Below are positions 1 through 9,822 of a DNA stretch of 64,000 nucleotides, one piece after another; within the stretch, counting starts at the first letter, position 1; each line of letters starts with the position of its first letter. The stretch comes from Pezicula radicicola (Eukaryota > Ascomycota > Leotiomycetes > Helotiales > Dermateaceae): the NCBI GenBank assembly GCA_003008705.1, contig PDUO01000058.1:218792-282791 (forward strand), in the 5' to 3' direction. A model generated the notes under the pieces. The model searched no databases. It saw nothing but the letters and a program-made list of their open reading frames with translations, and was not told where the DNA came from. The position numbers and the translations under genes were made by a program.

Positions 1-1071
1 AATTCTCTTGCCACCACCGATCCACTTCCAATAGCCGTGGAAGAAATTACCACAGCCTGGTGCTCTAAGATTCTTGGGGTAGAAGTCACAGAGGCGGTTA
101 TCTTTGCTGTCCGTCATGGATCATCATCCACTGTGGCCGTCGACTTGACGTACCGCTCTGAGAATATAGCCTTACCAAAACGCATATATGTGAAAGGGGG
201 CTTTAATCCGCAACTTATTGCGGTTGTTCCCTCCTTGTTGGGCACTTACCGTCGGGAAGCCGAATTCTACCATGACCTCGCACCAAGCCTCAATATACGG
301 CTTCCAAAAACCTTTTACTGCGGCACGAGCCAGACCAACGGGCAAGGAATTGTGGTCATGGAAGACTTAAAAGCGAAGGGATTTACATTCGGCAATCCCT
401 TAGAGCCATGGCCTGTAGCCAAAGTTCGGCTTGGTATCGAGCAACTTGCCATTTTACATGGCAAGACATGGGGAAGTGACAAGATACAAATATATCCATG
501 GCTCAAAGAGGCCAACCCCCTTCGTGGTATTGTCCTTGAGTTGATGGTTCCTGGACCCTTCGACGTGGTTGCGACGAATCTGAAACCACTGGGAGAAAAA
601 GCTCGCATTTTGACAGATCGCGAGCGAATGATTAACGCTTTCCAAACCCTATGGAAAACTGAAGATCCTAAGTACCAATGTGTCGTACACGGAGACGCCC
701 ACATCGAAAATACGTTTATATTGCCATCAGGCGAGCCGGGGTTCATCGACTGGCAGGCTTTGTTCAGTGGATCTTGTTTTCATGATGTTGGATACTTTGT
801 AATTGGCAGTTTGACTGTCGAAGATCGCCGTCAGCATGAAGAACAGATAGTTGATTGCTATCTGGATTTGTTGCATGCAAATGGAGGTCCAAGATTGCAA
901 AGGGAAGAGATATGGGATGAGTACCGCAAGCATATTTTCCATGGGTTCGGGTATTGTTTGGCGCAGCCCAGTATGCAACCTCAAGAAAACATTTGGGCTA
1001 TGGCAGAACGCTATGGAACCGCAATCGTGGATCACCGGGTGGTAGAGTTGTTGGAAGAATTGGCAACCTAA
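1..1071 (+). CDS. Phosphotransferase (APH/choline-kinase-like fold), 5' end cut by window
   Basis: The frame is open from the first base to a TAA at 1069. It has no ATG before residue 100 or so, so the true start lies left of the window. The visible 356 codons contain the Brenner-type kinase motif HGDAHIENTF (about base 679), with the catalytic Asp, followed by FIDWQ, where the Asp is the metal ligand. This order, with HGD-x4-N and then a D-W/F about 20 residues on, is that of the aminoglycoside/choline phosphotransferase superfamily, including the fungal and insect CHK-like kinases. The substrate cannot be told from sequence. The C-terminal helices are complete, so only a short N-terminal part is missing. 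I am sure of the superfamily and not of the biological role. Confidence 0.85.
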   Translation, partial: NSLATTDPLPIAVEEITTAWCSKILGVEVTEAVIFAVRHGSSSTVAVDLTYRSENIALPKRIYVKGGFNPQLIAVVPSLLGTYRREAEFYHDLAPSLNIRLPKTFYCGTSQTNGQGIVVMEDLKAKGFTFGNPLEPWPVAKVRLGIEQLAILHGKTWGSDKIQIYPWLKEANPLRGIVLELMVPGPFDVVATNLKPLGEKARILTDRERMINAFQTLWKTEDPKYQCVVHGDAHIENTFILPSGEPGFIDWQALFSGSCFHDVGYFVIGSLTVEDRRQHEEQIVDCYLDLLHANGGPRLQREEIWDEYRKHIFHGFGYCLAQPSMQPQENIWAMAERYGTAIVDHRVVELLEELAT

Positions 1072-2265
1072 GTGCTAGATAGGAGCATTACTGTGTGATA
1101 TACCATAGTCGTTGTATCGCGCGTAGCGCTACAGACCAAGCACTACAGATCGCTTAAGGCAATTTTAACTAGAAACCACCCCCCTGATACATTATAAATT
1201 AGAATAATGGATTTTATTCCCATCAAGTATTCTTATAGGCCTACCCTATACTCCGTATGAATCATGACATAATCAGTTGTTAGATTTTCATGTTCCGAGG
1301 CTTTACTGTTTCGTTAATATTTGTTGTCGGCTAAACAGGCATTCCCAATCAAGGAGAAGAGACGAGTTAGCGGTCCAAAGCCTATCAATGCCCGTGTCTC
1401 GAGGTAGACATGGCAGAGTTGAGCCACAGTGTTTTCATCCTTTCTGCAGTTGCCATTGCTGGATGTTTGTTAGTCGTAAGCAAGGGCTTAGGGTACCAGT
1501 ATTCATCGTGGAGGATCATCGGGAGCATGAGCAGTATTCCTCAACCGAGCACTCTCCACTCGTGGATGTCGTGATACTCGTAGCATAGGTGGTTTGACTC
1601 GGCATCTATGGACGCGATACCATGTTCTCATCCTCGGCGTCCAAGCTCGTGTTTTCAACTTTGGCTCCCCATGCCTAATTGTCGTTGTTACCCACCTCGG
1701 CCCGGTGATAGCGAAGGAAGCAAAGTAGCCTGCGAGGTTCTTAAAGAGTCCACGCAACACTGTCGTCCCAACACGGACATCACGGTCGTGGTGGGGATGT
1801 ACTCGAAGCTGTACATAGATGCGGGTGCAGAGCTGCTCCGAAGTCCGAACTGACATTCTGTTACCGTGAGGATGTCTTCGTGTCTTGTTGTCTTCTTGTC
1901 TTCTTGTCTTCTTGCCTTTTCAAATAAACAGGGAAACCCAATACCCAAACCTAGACGGCCTCGTGAATGCGGCTGACTATGCCCCCGCCTAGTTCCTTAA
2001 GATTATGAGTTGTATTAGGCACTGTTGGGCCGATTGCCCTCTTGAGACTAATGTTTATATTTTGTAGTCTTTACTTTTAGTGCTCTTCCTTTAGAAGAAT
2101 GATGTTTAAGCGTTGATACAGAGTCCCGGCGACATACCTTCGCTTTGATGGAATATCATCTTCAGTACAACTAAAAAGTGTTGCTCTTCATTGCCCACCC
2201 ATACGCCGAGCCAATCAAACGCCTAGAGGATATTCCCTTTTACTCCTGCCTAACCCTAAGAGTGC
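1072..2265. other. Gene-free stretch with a short TCTTCTTG repeat
   Basis: I see no frame with domain-like content. The only structure noticed is an imperfect tandem run of TCTTCTTG units at about 1880-1914. It separates the 3' end of the kinase gene from the 3' end of the convergent HMG-box gene. Confidence 0.6.
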
Positions 2266-3727
2266 CTATTGCCTGTTAACAGCTGTGAAACCACCTCCGG
2301 CGCTCGCCGTTTCTGCCACAGCCTCTGCTTCTGTGTCTTCGCCCATCTCCACGTCTTCATCTAAGCCCTTCTGGCCTTCAGCAAATGAAGATTGTTGCTC
2401 TCCTATCACAGCCTCTTTGTCAACCTCGGTGGCCTTCTTCTGGTCCTCAAATCTCTTCTGATGCCTCATACGCTCAGCATCGGGCAGTTCCTTCCAACTA
2501 ATTGCCAAGTGTCTGTCCAAATCGAACGTGCCCTCCGCGATCGCCTTTCGGTGCTTAACTGCCAATATTGGTCGCATCTCTTCGCCGTATGCCTCAAATG
2601 CACTCTTTGCACGTCCCGGCGGCTTCCCGGCTCCAGTAGCAATATGGCCATTGCTTGGGGCTCGTGTGCCCTTGGAGGCCGCTGGTCCAGGCGGAGCATT
2701 TTCGGGATGCGTATGTGAGAAGGCGTCAGAGCTAGGTGATAGTGTTACAGGACCTTGTTGAATGAAAGCACTGCCTGCACGACCATCATTGAGATTTGTG
2801 AGGAAGGAAGGCTTGCGATGACCGCGTTTGGTCCGGAGAGGCTTCTCTTTCGGCTGTATGATTGGGGTAGCCTTAGCATTACCTTTCTTTAGCATATGAC
2901 ATAGATAGGGGCCAAAACGTACGGTGGGTGGTGGGCTTGGGCTACCCTCAGAATCCTCAACGTTGGTGCTAGTGCGCTTTGCAAGCTGTTCGAGGAGGAA
3001 TGCTCGCTCCAGACGCATCTTTTCAACTTGACGTTGCATGCGGGCAAGGCGCAATCTTGAGGCATCGTTGGCCTCGTCTATCTCATTCATACGAGTCTTA
3101 AGTTGAATGCATTTTCGACGGTAAGCTTCCTCAACGGAGGGTGGTAGCGGTGGAGGGACTGCTCCTAGTGCCAATGTTAGACTCATAGGTTCAACGCTGT
3201 CTTCTTCATCTGACTCTTCATCACTTTCTGGGCTCGTTGCATTGGTGTCGTCGGTGCTGATGTCGTCGGTGCTGGTGTCGGCTGGGTGTGTTGGCAGGAG
3301 GATTCTTATCTTCGGTACTTGACGGTCCCCGTAAGACATATCAGCTAGTGGTGGTGGAGAGCTTGAGGTGTTGATGTAGGTATAGCCAAGTAGTTGGGGG
3401 ACGTCAAAACCCAGGACTTGGGTTGCAGCAGCAGCTGGGTTGGTCTTGACTTGTTGGAGGAACTGATCGGCTGCAGAGGTCCTTTCTCCATTTACCGTGC
3501 GAAGCGCTGAGAACATGACCACTGCTGTATCTCGGGAAGCCGCTGATGTGGCTATGGCATTGAATTGTTCGAATTGAGTGGTTGCGACGGTTGGATTGCT
3601 CTTTCTTTGGTGTATGACAGTCGAGGGCAAGTGCGCCTGGACCTAGAGGTGATGCCGACGATGGAGATGGAGCTTAGAGAGCAAGAAGAAGATAGTTTAA
3701 CTTACCAGTTGCAGGTGGCGGCGCCAT
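2266..3727 (-). CDS. HMG-box protein resembling INO80-complex subunit Nht1
   Basis: The main exon (3642 down to 2266) encodes a conserved-looking N-terminal region, an acidic Ser-rich stretch, a coiled coil of about 55 residues starting at EEAYRRKCIQL, a basic linker and a C-terminal HMG box (from GRAKSAFEAYGEEMRP through ISWKELPDAERMRHQKRF), then an acidic tail. This order of coiled coil then HMG box fits the fission-yeast INO80 subunit Nht1, a chromatin remodelling factor. That identity is inferred. A candidate first exon is 3706-3727 (MAPPPAT), with a good donor GTAAGT at 3705 and an acceptor CTAG before 3642. It enters the main exon one nucleotide out of phase, because the frame that carries the protein has a TAG right at the acceptor. 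Either a 1-nt frameshift or sequence error lies near 3632, or the start is elsewhere. It is divergent from the CCT8 gene. Confidence 0.7.
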
Positions 3728-4009
3728 AGTGAAGTGTCAATCAAGATATCAATCAAGTGAGGGTTGAATTCGTTCAACACCTAAAAGGGTACCTATGCGA
3801 GAAGACGGAGAAGTCGCGGCGCGCGAGGCTACGCAATAGAGTGAATCCGCTAAAAGGTTGTTCCTCTGGGCTGGATGCCTATCATATGAGGCGTCAACAA
3901 TCGCGATCCCAAATTTTTGAAAGTAGGTTGACGCGACTTTGCGGAACGGGCCCTGTCAAAGACAGACATTTATCTATCCTGGGCTCATTCACCTTACAAA
4001 CCACCCAGC
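3728..4009. promoter_or_regulatory. Divergent promoter region between the HMG-box gene and CCT8
   Basis: This is the 282-bp gap between the two start codons, so it must hold both promoters. No TATA box or named operator was recognised. Confidence 0.5.
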
Positions 4010-5822
4010 ATGTCTCTCAATATCCCAAATGCCCCAAATGCCGGGCTATTCAAGCAGGGCTATAATACGTAAGGAGTTCTCTCACTGTTCTCTTTCTCCT
4101 TCTCGTAGGCCCCGTTGCTAACACCGTCTATAGTTATGAATCTGAAGATGGAGCTGTTCTGCGCAATATCGATGCCTGTCGAACCATCTCCTCGACTGTC
4201 CAAACATCGCTGGGACCCTATGGCCGAAATAAGATTGTCATTAATCATCTACAGAAGATGATTCTGACCTCAGATGCTGCCACGATCCTCCGCGAACTCG
4301 ATGTTGTGCACCCGGCGGCAAAACTCGTCGTCATGGCAAGTCAGCAACAAGAGGCCGAGATGGGTGACGCTACAAACCTAGTTATTGTTTTGGCGGGAGA
4401 GCTACTCAAGAAAGCAGAGGACCTGCTGCGGATGGGTCTCAAGACTAGTGATGTTGTTATGGGATATGAACGTGCTCAGAAGTTTGCACTAGAGGTTTTG
4501 GAGGAGTTGGTTGTGGACAAGGTCGAAGATATCAAATCCCAGGCAGAACTCAGCAAGGCCATTCGGACCGTTGTTGCAAGCAAGCAATCAGGCAGTGAGG
4601 ACTTCCTTGCGAATATGGTTGCGGAAGCTGTTCTAGCTGTACTTCCCAAGAACCCAGTGAACTTTAATGTGGATAATATTCGTGTGGTCAAGATTATGGG
4701 TGGAAGCTTGGAGCAGAGCAGAGTTGTCAAAGGAATGGTTTTTGGACGGGAGCCCGACGGATCGGTCAAGAAGGCCACAAGAGCTAAGGTTGGAGTATTC
4801 TCATGCCCAATCGACATCAGCCAGACAGAAACCAAGGGTACCGTTCTACTTCACAACGCAAAGGAAATGCTTGACTTCACAAAAGGCGAAGAAGGTCAGC
4901 TGGAGACGGCAGTCAAAGAGCTATTTGATTCTGGCCTTCGGGTTGTTGTTGCAGGTTCTACAGTCGGTGAGCTGGCCATGCATTATCTTAACAGATTTGG
5001 TATTCTAGTCATCCGTATTCTGAGCAAGTTCGAACTTCGGCGGTTATGTCGAGTTGTTGGAGCCACACCATTAGCAAGATTTGGAGCCCCAATGCCAGAT
5101 GAGATGGGCAGCGTCGATGTCGTCGAGACTCTCGAGATCGGCGGAGATCGTGTTACAGTATTCCGACAAGAAAACGAGACTACGAGAACAGCAACACTTG
5201 TTCTGCGAGGAGCAACTATGAACCACCTTGACGATATTGAGCGTGCTGTTGATGACGGTGTTAACGTCGTAAAGGCAATTACAAGAGATCCTAGATTGGT
5301 ACCAGGTGCTGGAGCTACTGAGATGCAGCTCGTCGAGCGAATACAAGCATATGGAGAGAAGACACCTGGTTTACATCAGTATGCTATTCGCAAGTTCGGT
5401 GAGGCATTCGAGGTGATCCCACGAACATTGGCGGAGAGTGCTGGTCTAGATGCTACAGAGGTTCTGAGCAAGCTATATACTGCTCATCACAAAAAGGATG
5501 ACTGGACGACCGGTGTCGATATTGAGGCAAGTGTGCCGTTATCTATGAACTGTAATGACATGCTAATAAATTACAGAACGAGGATGGTACTGGAACTCTT
5601 GATGCAAAGGACGAAGGCATACTTGATCTCATGATCTCGAAGAGCTGGGCCATCAAGCTTGCCACAGAGGCAGCTAGGACTGTACTTTCTGTTGATCAAA
5701 TCATTGTTGCGAGACAAGCTGGTGGCCCGAAACCACCCGGGCCTAACCCTGTAAGTCGCAACCTCCTTTCTGCTGAAGAGAACCTAGCTAATTGATACGC
5801 TTAGAACTGGGACGAAGATTAG
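4010..5822 (+). CDS. CCT8: T-complex protein 1 subunit theta (CCT8)
   Basis: This is one of eight subunits of the cytosolic group II chaperonin CCT/TRiC, which folds actin, tubulin and WD proteins using ATP. Four exons (4010-4068, 4134-5526, 5577-5750, 5805-5822) join to 547 codons, the usual length. Exon 1 gives MSLNIPNAPNAGLFKQGYN, a theta-type N terminus, then ESEDGAVLRNIDACRT and the ATP-binding segment QTSLGPYGRNKIVIN. GDATNLVIVLAGELL is the theta version of the GDGT nucleotide motif. The protein ends in PGPNPNWDED. The first intron has branch site GCTAAC. The second intron is best explained as a GC-AG intron: donor GCAAGT at 5527, 50 nt, joining DIE to NEDGTGTLDAKDEG. The third uses GTAAGT. 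Confidence 0.96.
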
Positions 5823-6334
5823 ATGTATGCATTAGAGGCGTTGGGACATGTATAATACCAAAACGTCATGATCTTCGCTTGTCGCTATGCCTCAATCCTT
5901 CCTGTGACTCATTAAAAAAGATACCTGAACTGAGCCATTGGCAGACATGATTTATCTTTGGAACCCATCAATCCACAAAGCATCATTCTCATGCTGTTAT
6001 TTTGTGGCTATAGGGAGTATTGCTGGCTGTATTGCTCGCTCGGTAAGTTCTTGTAATGGGAGAGAGCAACTCTTTGCGATGTCAAATCAAGGGCGCAGTA
6101 GTGTAGCACAGCACCGAATGGAGTTCTTCACCCGCTGTGGAGCTATCGGAAGCAGAAATGTGAATGTTAGACGCTAACAAGCGCTTGTGGAATGCTCGCT
6201 AACACCAGATACTCGTACCCTAATTGCCCGAGACTTCCTCAATGACTCAAGATTAGAAATCCACCTTACTCACTAATAAATACCTAGGAAGCTGCTACGG
6301 AACACTTTTTCTAGAAACAAACTCACGGATTAAG
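5823..6334. other. Short intergenic stretch, nothing recognised
   Basis: This holds the 3' flank of CCT8 and the promoter of the N-acetyltransferase gene, which are in tandem orientation. No further gene or repeat was seen. Confidence 0.5.
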
Positions 6335-7325
6335 ATGGCTTCAGCGTATAATGAAGAGCAGATTGACCGCTACTTCGAATACATCTCTCTGCCTAGCCGC
6401 TTTCGTCGCGAAGCGAAACCTCCCCTAGACATCGAATTTCTCACTGCATTGGTCACTCACCAGATCTCAAGAGTACCGTATGAGAACTTGCAACTTCATT
6501 ATTCTCAAGACCATGGTGTCTCTCTGGATCCTCAAAAGATATACGCCAAGATTGTTGCAAATGCAAGAGGTCGAGGTGGCTATTGCATGGAGAATAGCTT
6601 GTTTTTCAACCATGTTCTTCGAGCATTAGGTTTTCAAGTCTTCACGGCAGGTGTTCGAATCAGGCCGCGATTAAACGGCGTCCCTCAGGGCGATTACATT
6701 GGATGGTTTTACTCTCCAACTTGATCTATTTGGCTGGATACTGACTCATTTCAGGGTACACGTAGTCAACATAGTGACTCTATCTGATGGCATCAAATAC
6801 ATGGTCGATGTTGGTTTCGGTGGCGACCAAGCGGTTAAGCCTGTTCCCCTTATCGATGGTCACATCACCCAAAATTTCGGGACCCAAGAACTCCGTCTGA
6901 TCTACGACACCATCCCAACCCAGGTTGACAAGAGCAAAAAACTCTGGATCTACCAATACCGCAATAAACCAGACCTCCCTTGGAATTCTTTCTACTGCTT
7001 CCCGGAATTTGAATTCTTACCTGCAGACTACGAGATTATGAATTATTACACGAGCACTAGTATGGGAGAGACCAATTTCCAGACCAGGACGGTGCTTACT
7101 GTTAGGTTTTTGAGGGAGGGAGAAGAGATTGTTGGAAAAGTTATGTTGGTTAATGGAGATGTGAAGGAGAATATGGGGGGTAAGACTAAGTTGGTTAAGA
7201 CGTTTGCGAATGAGAAGGAAAGGATTGAGGGGTTGAAGGATATTTTCGATATTGAGTTGACAGAGGAGCAGATAGAGGGTGTGAAGGGAAGGAATGTGGA
7301 GCTATTGGCTCCTTTAGAGGTTTGA
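6335..7325 (+). CDS. Arylamine N-acetyltransferase (NAT family)
   Basis: The enzyme transfers acetyl from acetyl-CoA to aromatic amines or hydrazines. The full catalytic triad is visible: Cys in GRGGYCMENS, His in WVHVVNIV and Asp in YMVDVGFGG. Two exons (6335-6705 and 6755-7325) join as IGW-VHVV across a 49-nt intron with a weak donor (GTTTTA) and acceptor TTTCAG, giving 313 residues, normal for the family. Fungal homologues detoxify plant- or bacteria-derived aryl amines such as benzoxazinone breakdown products. Whether that is the substrate here is unknown. The triad and length suggest a working enzyme. Confidence 0.93.
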
Positions 7326-8987
7326 AGAGCCAATTATCTCTATCTTTTGATCGTGTTGTTTTTGGTTTGGAAGTTTGTCGAGTCACAATCACTACTTGAG
7401 TGCTTTGTGTCCGTAATCAAGCGTCAGTTTGGGGTATAAAGGTCTTACATCTTCTATAGAGAGAGGATTCCATTTAGAATTGTTCGTTAGATCTATAAAC
7501 TTGTATCTGAATCTGGTTGGAATTATGCCCCTCCACAGTCATCGGCTGTATGGCAGACCAAGGGGCAATTATTTGTCGAAAAGTTCACACACTGTTTCCA
7601 AAACCTTCAGAACACTTCCTTTCAGGCAGTCTAGAGTTTGACAATAGTAAGGTAGGAGTTGCGCAAAGGATTTATAATACAATTGAAGTAACTAGTTGCC
7701 AATGAATATAAGCGAGGGAGTTAGGAGCACATCATCCTTTTGTTACTTCAGGCTTGTGTGGCAAAATATAACCAATTTAGAAAGTTTACAATAGTGAAAC
7801 ATCCCTAGGAGCAATACTGCTAACTCATGGATCCTGTTGAAGGGAAGAGTAACTTTTGTGTAATACCTACCTACGTTGTTGTACAAAAATCTTCCTTTAT
7901 AAATATTGTTGTGTGGTTTATTATTATTCAGAGGGAATACTTCGTTGTGTAGATATATTTCGCCGCTATCGTTGAGTGACAGCAAAGGTTGAGTTGACAA
8001 GAGAGCAGATAAAAGTTCACCTTTTTTAGGCAGTTTATCACCATAGTTTAGGCTTCGGTGTGGAATCTCATATGTCTAGCATCAACTGTGGGGTCAAGCA
8101 TAGGAAGTTCGAGTCCTTGATAACACTCTTCATGCCACTCTGAGATGCACTATTCTTCAATCCTTCAATTTTTTTCTGACTTATGAGATTATAGAGAGGA
8201 GACGGTTCAAGACGCCCTAATACATGAGTGGGTTCTTGTTGAAGTAAAGCAGTGTATATAGATATACCACACATTGCCTCCACGTGTAAATGCATATTTG
8301 AAAGCTTTTAGTTCACTAAAGCAACATCAAACCCCATAAGATAATTTAGAAATTCATAATAACATAAGTTTACCAACCTATCTTAACATTGTCATTTGCT
8401 TAATAAAACCAACAGCAGTAGTTATAGTATTTATCCTTCTCAAAATAGATTCTTCCTAGCCTATACTTTACTGGATTGAGCACTTTCACTTAAACAACTA
8501 GATCGATCTTATCTTATCGATCAATTTTGCGCTGCCTTGCTACAACCTCTCCAAGACAAACTTAGTGTTGCTATTCGACGATAAGCCAGATACTTTTTCC
8601 ATTCCAACCCTTTCCAGAAGGTAACTTAAGTAAGCCCACGGCTCAAGCCCTCTTCCACTTCCTGCCGTAGATCAATCATTGGTGTTGCCAACTACAGTAT
8701 TGCTGTCAGTTCTAAACTCCAAAGCTGTTTCTATCTGAAAATATTCTATTGGCAGCTATTTAGGACACGTGTGGACCCAGCTTCTGTAATAATGAGCTCT
8801 TCAAAAGCTAGAGATTTGTTTCCCTCCTCCTTGTCACTCCTTGATGAAATTCCTTCTTTTTCACCCCTCGGCTTAGAGTTTGGTAGTCGGTAATTCAGTG
8901 CATACCACAATGAAGAGTGTCAGAAGACCGGAGATTAGAGGATCAGGTTGCAGTTAAACATAGGTCTGAAACGCCAAACTCTTATCT
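7326..8987. other. Gene-poor stretch of about 1.7 kb
   Basis: Only short frames without recognisable domains occur. AT content rises towards 8300-8500. It lies between the intact NAT gene and a row of relic genes, so it may hold decayed DNA too mutated to read. Confidence 0.5.
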
Positions 8988-9242
8988 TTGGACAATCTTT
9001 CAGATGAGATTCTTCCTATAGTCTTCGACTACTTAGCCGACGATATGGTCACCTCACTTTGCCTCGGCCTCTCTCACAAGAGAACCTGGGCAATTATCAA
9101 GGCTGCTCAATAGTTTCCTAAGAAGGTCCGTCTCGCTCCTGGCGAAGCAGTTCTTTTCAAGACTTGGATGGATAACGAATGCCGACTTCGACGTGGACGG
9201 TCAATTTTCGGTAGAAGCGCGCCACCAAGACCATATTTGTAA
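8988..9242 (+). pseudogene. F-box-like protein remnant
   Basis: The frame opens as LDNLSDEILPIVFDYLADD and continues with a TSLCLGLSHKRTWAII segment. This is the hydrophobic pattern of an N-terminal F-box (L-P/S-x-E-I-L-x-x-I-F-x-x-L). An in-frame TAG at 9111 interrupts it. After the stop it reads FPKKVRLAPGEAVLFKTWMD, like the segment after the box in short fungal F-box-like proteins, and then ends at TAA 9240. No ATG start is in place. The right end abuts the opposite-strand transporter relic. F-box identity is inferred from the pattern alone. Confidence 0.5.
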
Positions 9243-9489
9243 GTCAGAGTACAAGCAGTTAAAACGTTCCTGAATATGTCCAGGCAGAAACAATCCCAAA
9301 TGCAATGAGTCCCGGTTTGATACTTCGAGAAGCGACATTGAATTCTTCGGATTGGAAGGAGTTCATGGATGTGAACTTGTTTTGGATTGTTGTCAGTCCG
9401 ATAATGATAACAACAAATGCTATTCCAAGACCGATTGATAGGCCGTAGCCTTGTCCCTCGCTGAGGACTTGGAGATATTCCGACGCCAT
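9235..9489 (-). pseudogene. N-terminal fragment of a DUR3-type urea/polyamine transporter
   Basis: Reading leftwards from an ATG at 9489: MASEYLQVLSEGQGYGLSIG, a hydrophobic helix (IAFVVIIIGLTTIQNKFTS), then FNVASRSIKPGLIAFGIVSAWTYSGT. This is the signature start of fungal DUR3 sodium/solute symporters (EEF-x-ASRSVKPGLIA-x-GIVSAWTW). A frameshift at about 9270 leads into LTACTLTYKYGLGG, which matches the next conserved segment, and then the similarity ends near 9235. About 90 of more than 650 residues remain, so it is a truncated dead copy. It diverges from the amidase relic. Confidence 0.8.
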
Positions 9490-9822
9490 GAAGTTCTTGG
9501 GACACTGTTCAATATGCAACGTCCATGGAGGGCAACTCCAGTATTATAAGCAAAAGTGGTCCTTCACTTATTAACATGCTAGGCGGGCATCGCCGCCACT
9601 AATTGATATCCTCGCTTGGCTGGAGTTTAAAGACCTACCCAGCTCTTAAAACTGGATAAACGAGGATATCATGCGCCTCGTCGCTAATATCCGACCGATA
9701 ACAGCAGAGCGCAACTTGATCGGCACAGTGCCGATACCACAGATTATGAAAACTCGAAGGCCTTCTTAGCTATTCAAAACTGTAGCCAAATATTCAGCAC
9801 GTCCAGAAAGCAAACCTTCGAG
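9490..9822. promoter_or_regulatory. Shared upstream region of the DUR3 and amidase relics, with GATA sites and a 10-bp palindrome
   Basis: The 333 bp between the two start codons contain GATAA at 9655-9659 and CGATAA at 9696-9701, the core bound by AreA-type nitrogen GATA factors. A perfect inverted repeat GATATCCTCG (9605-9614) / CGAGGATATC (9661-9670) is separated by 46 bp. Nitrogen control is inferred from the genes plus GATA cores. Such cores also occur by chance. Confidence 0.4.

Noticed and set aside
37..39. GTG as start codon of the first gene
   Set aside because: Fungal nuclear genes start at ATG. The frame is open to the window edge, so the gene is simply truncated.
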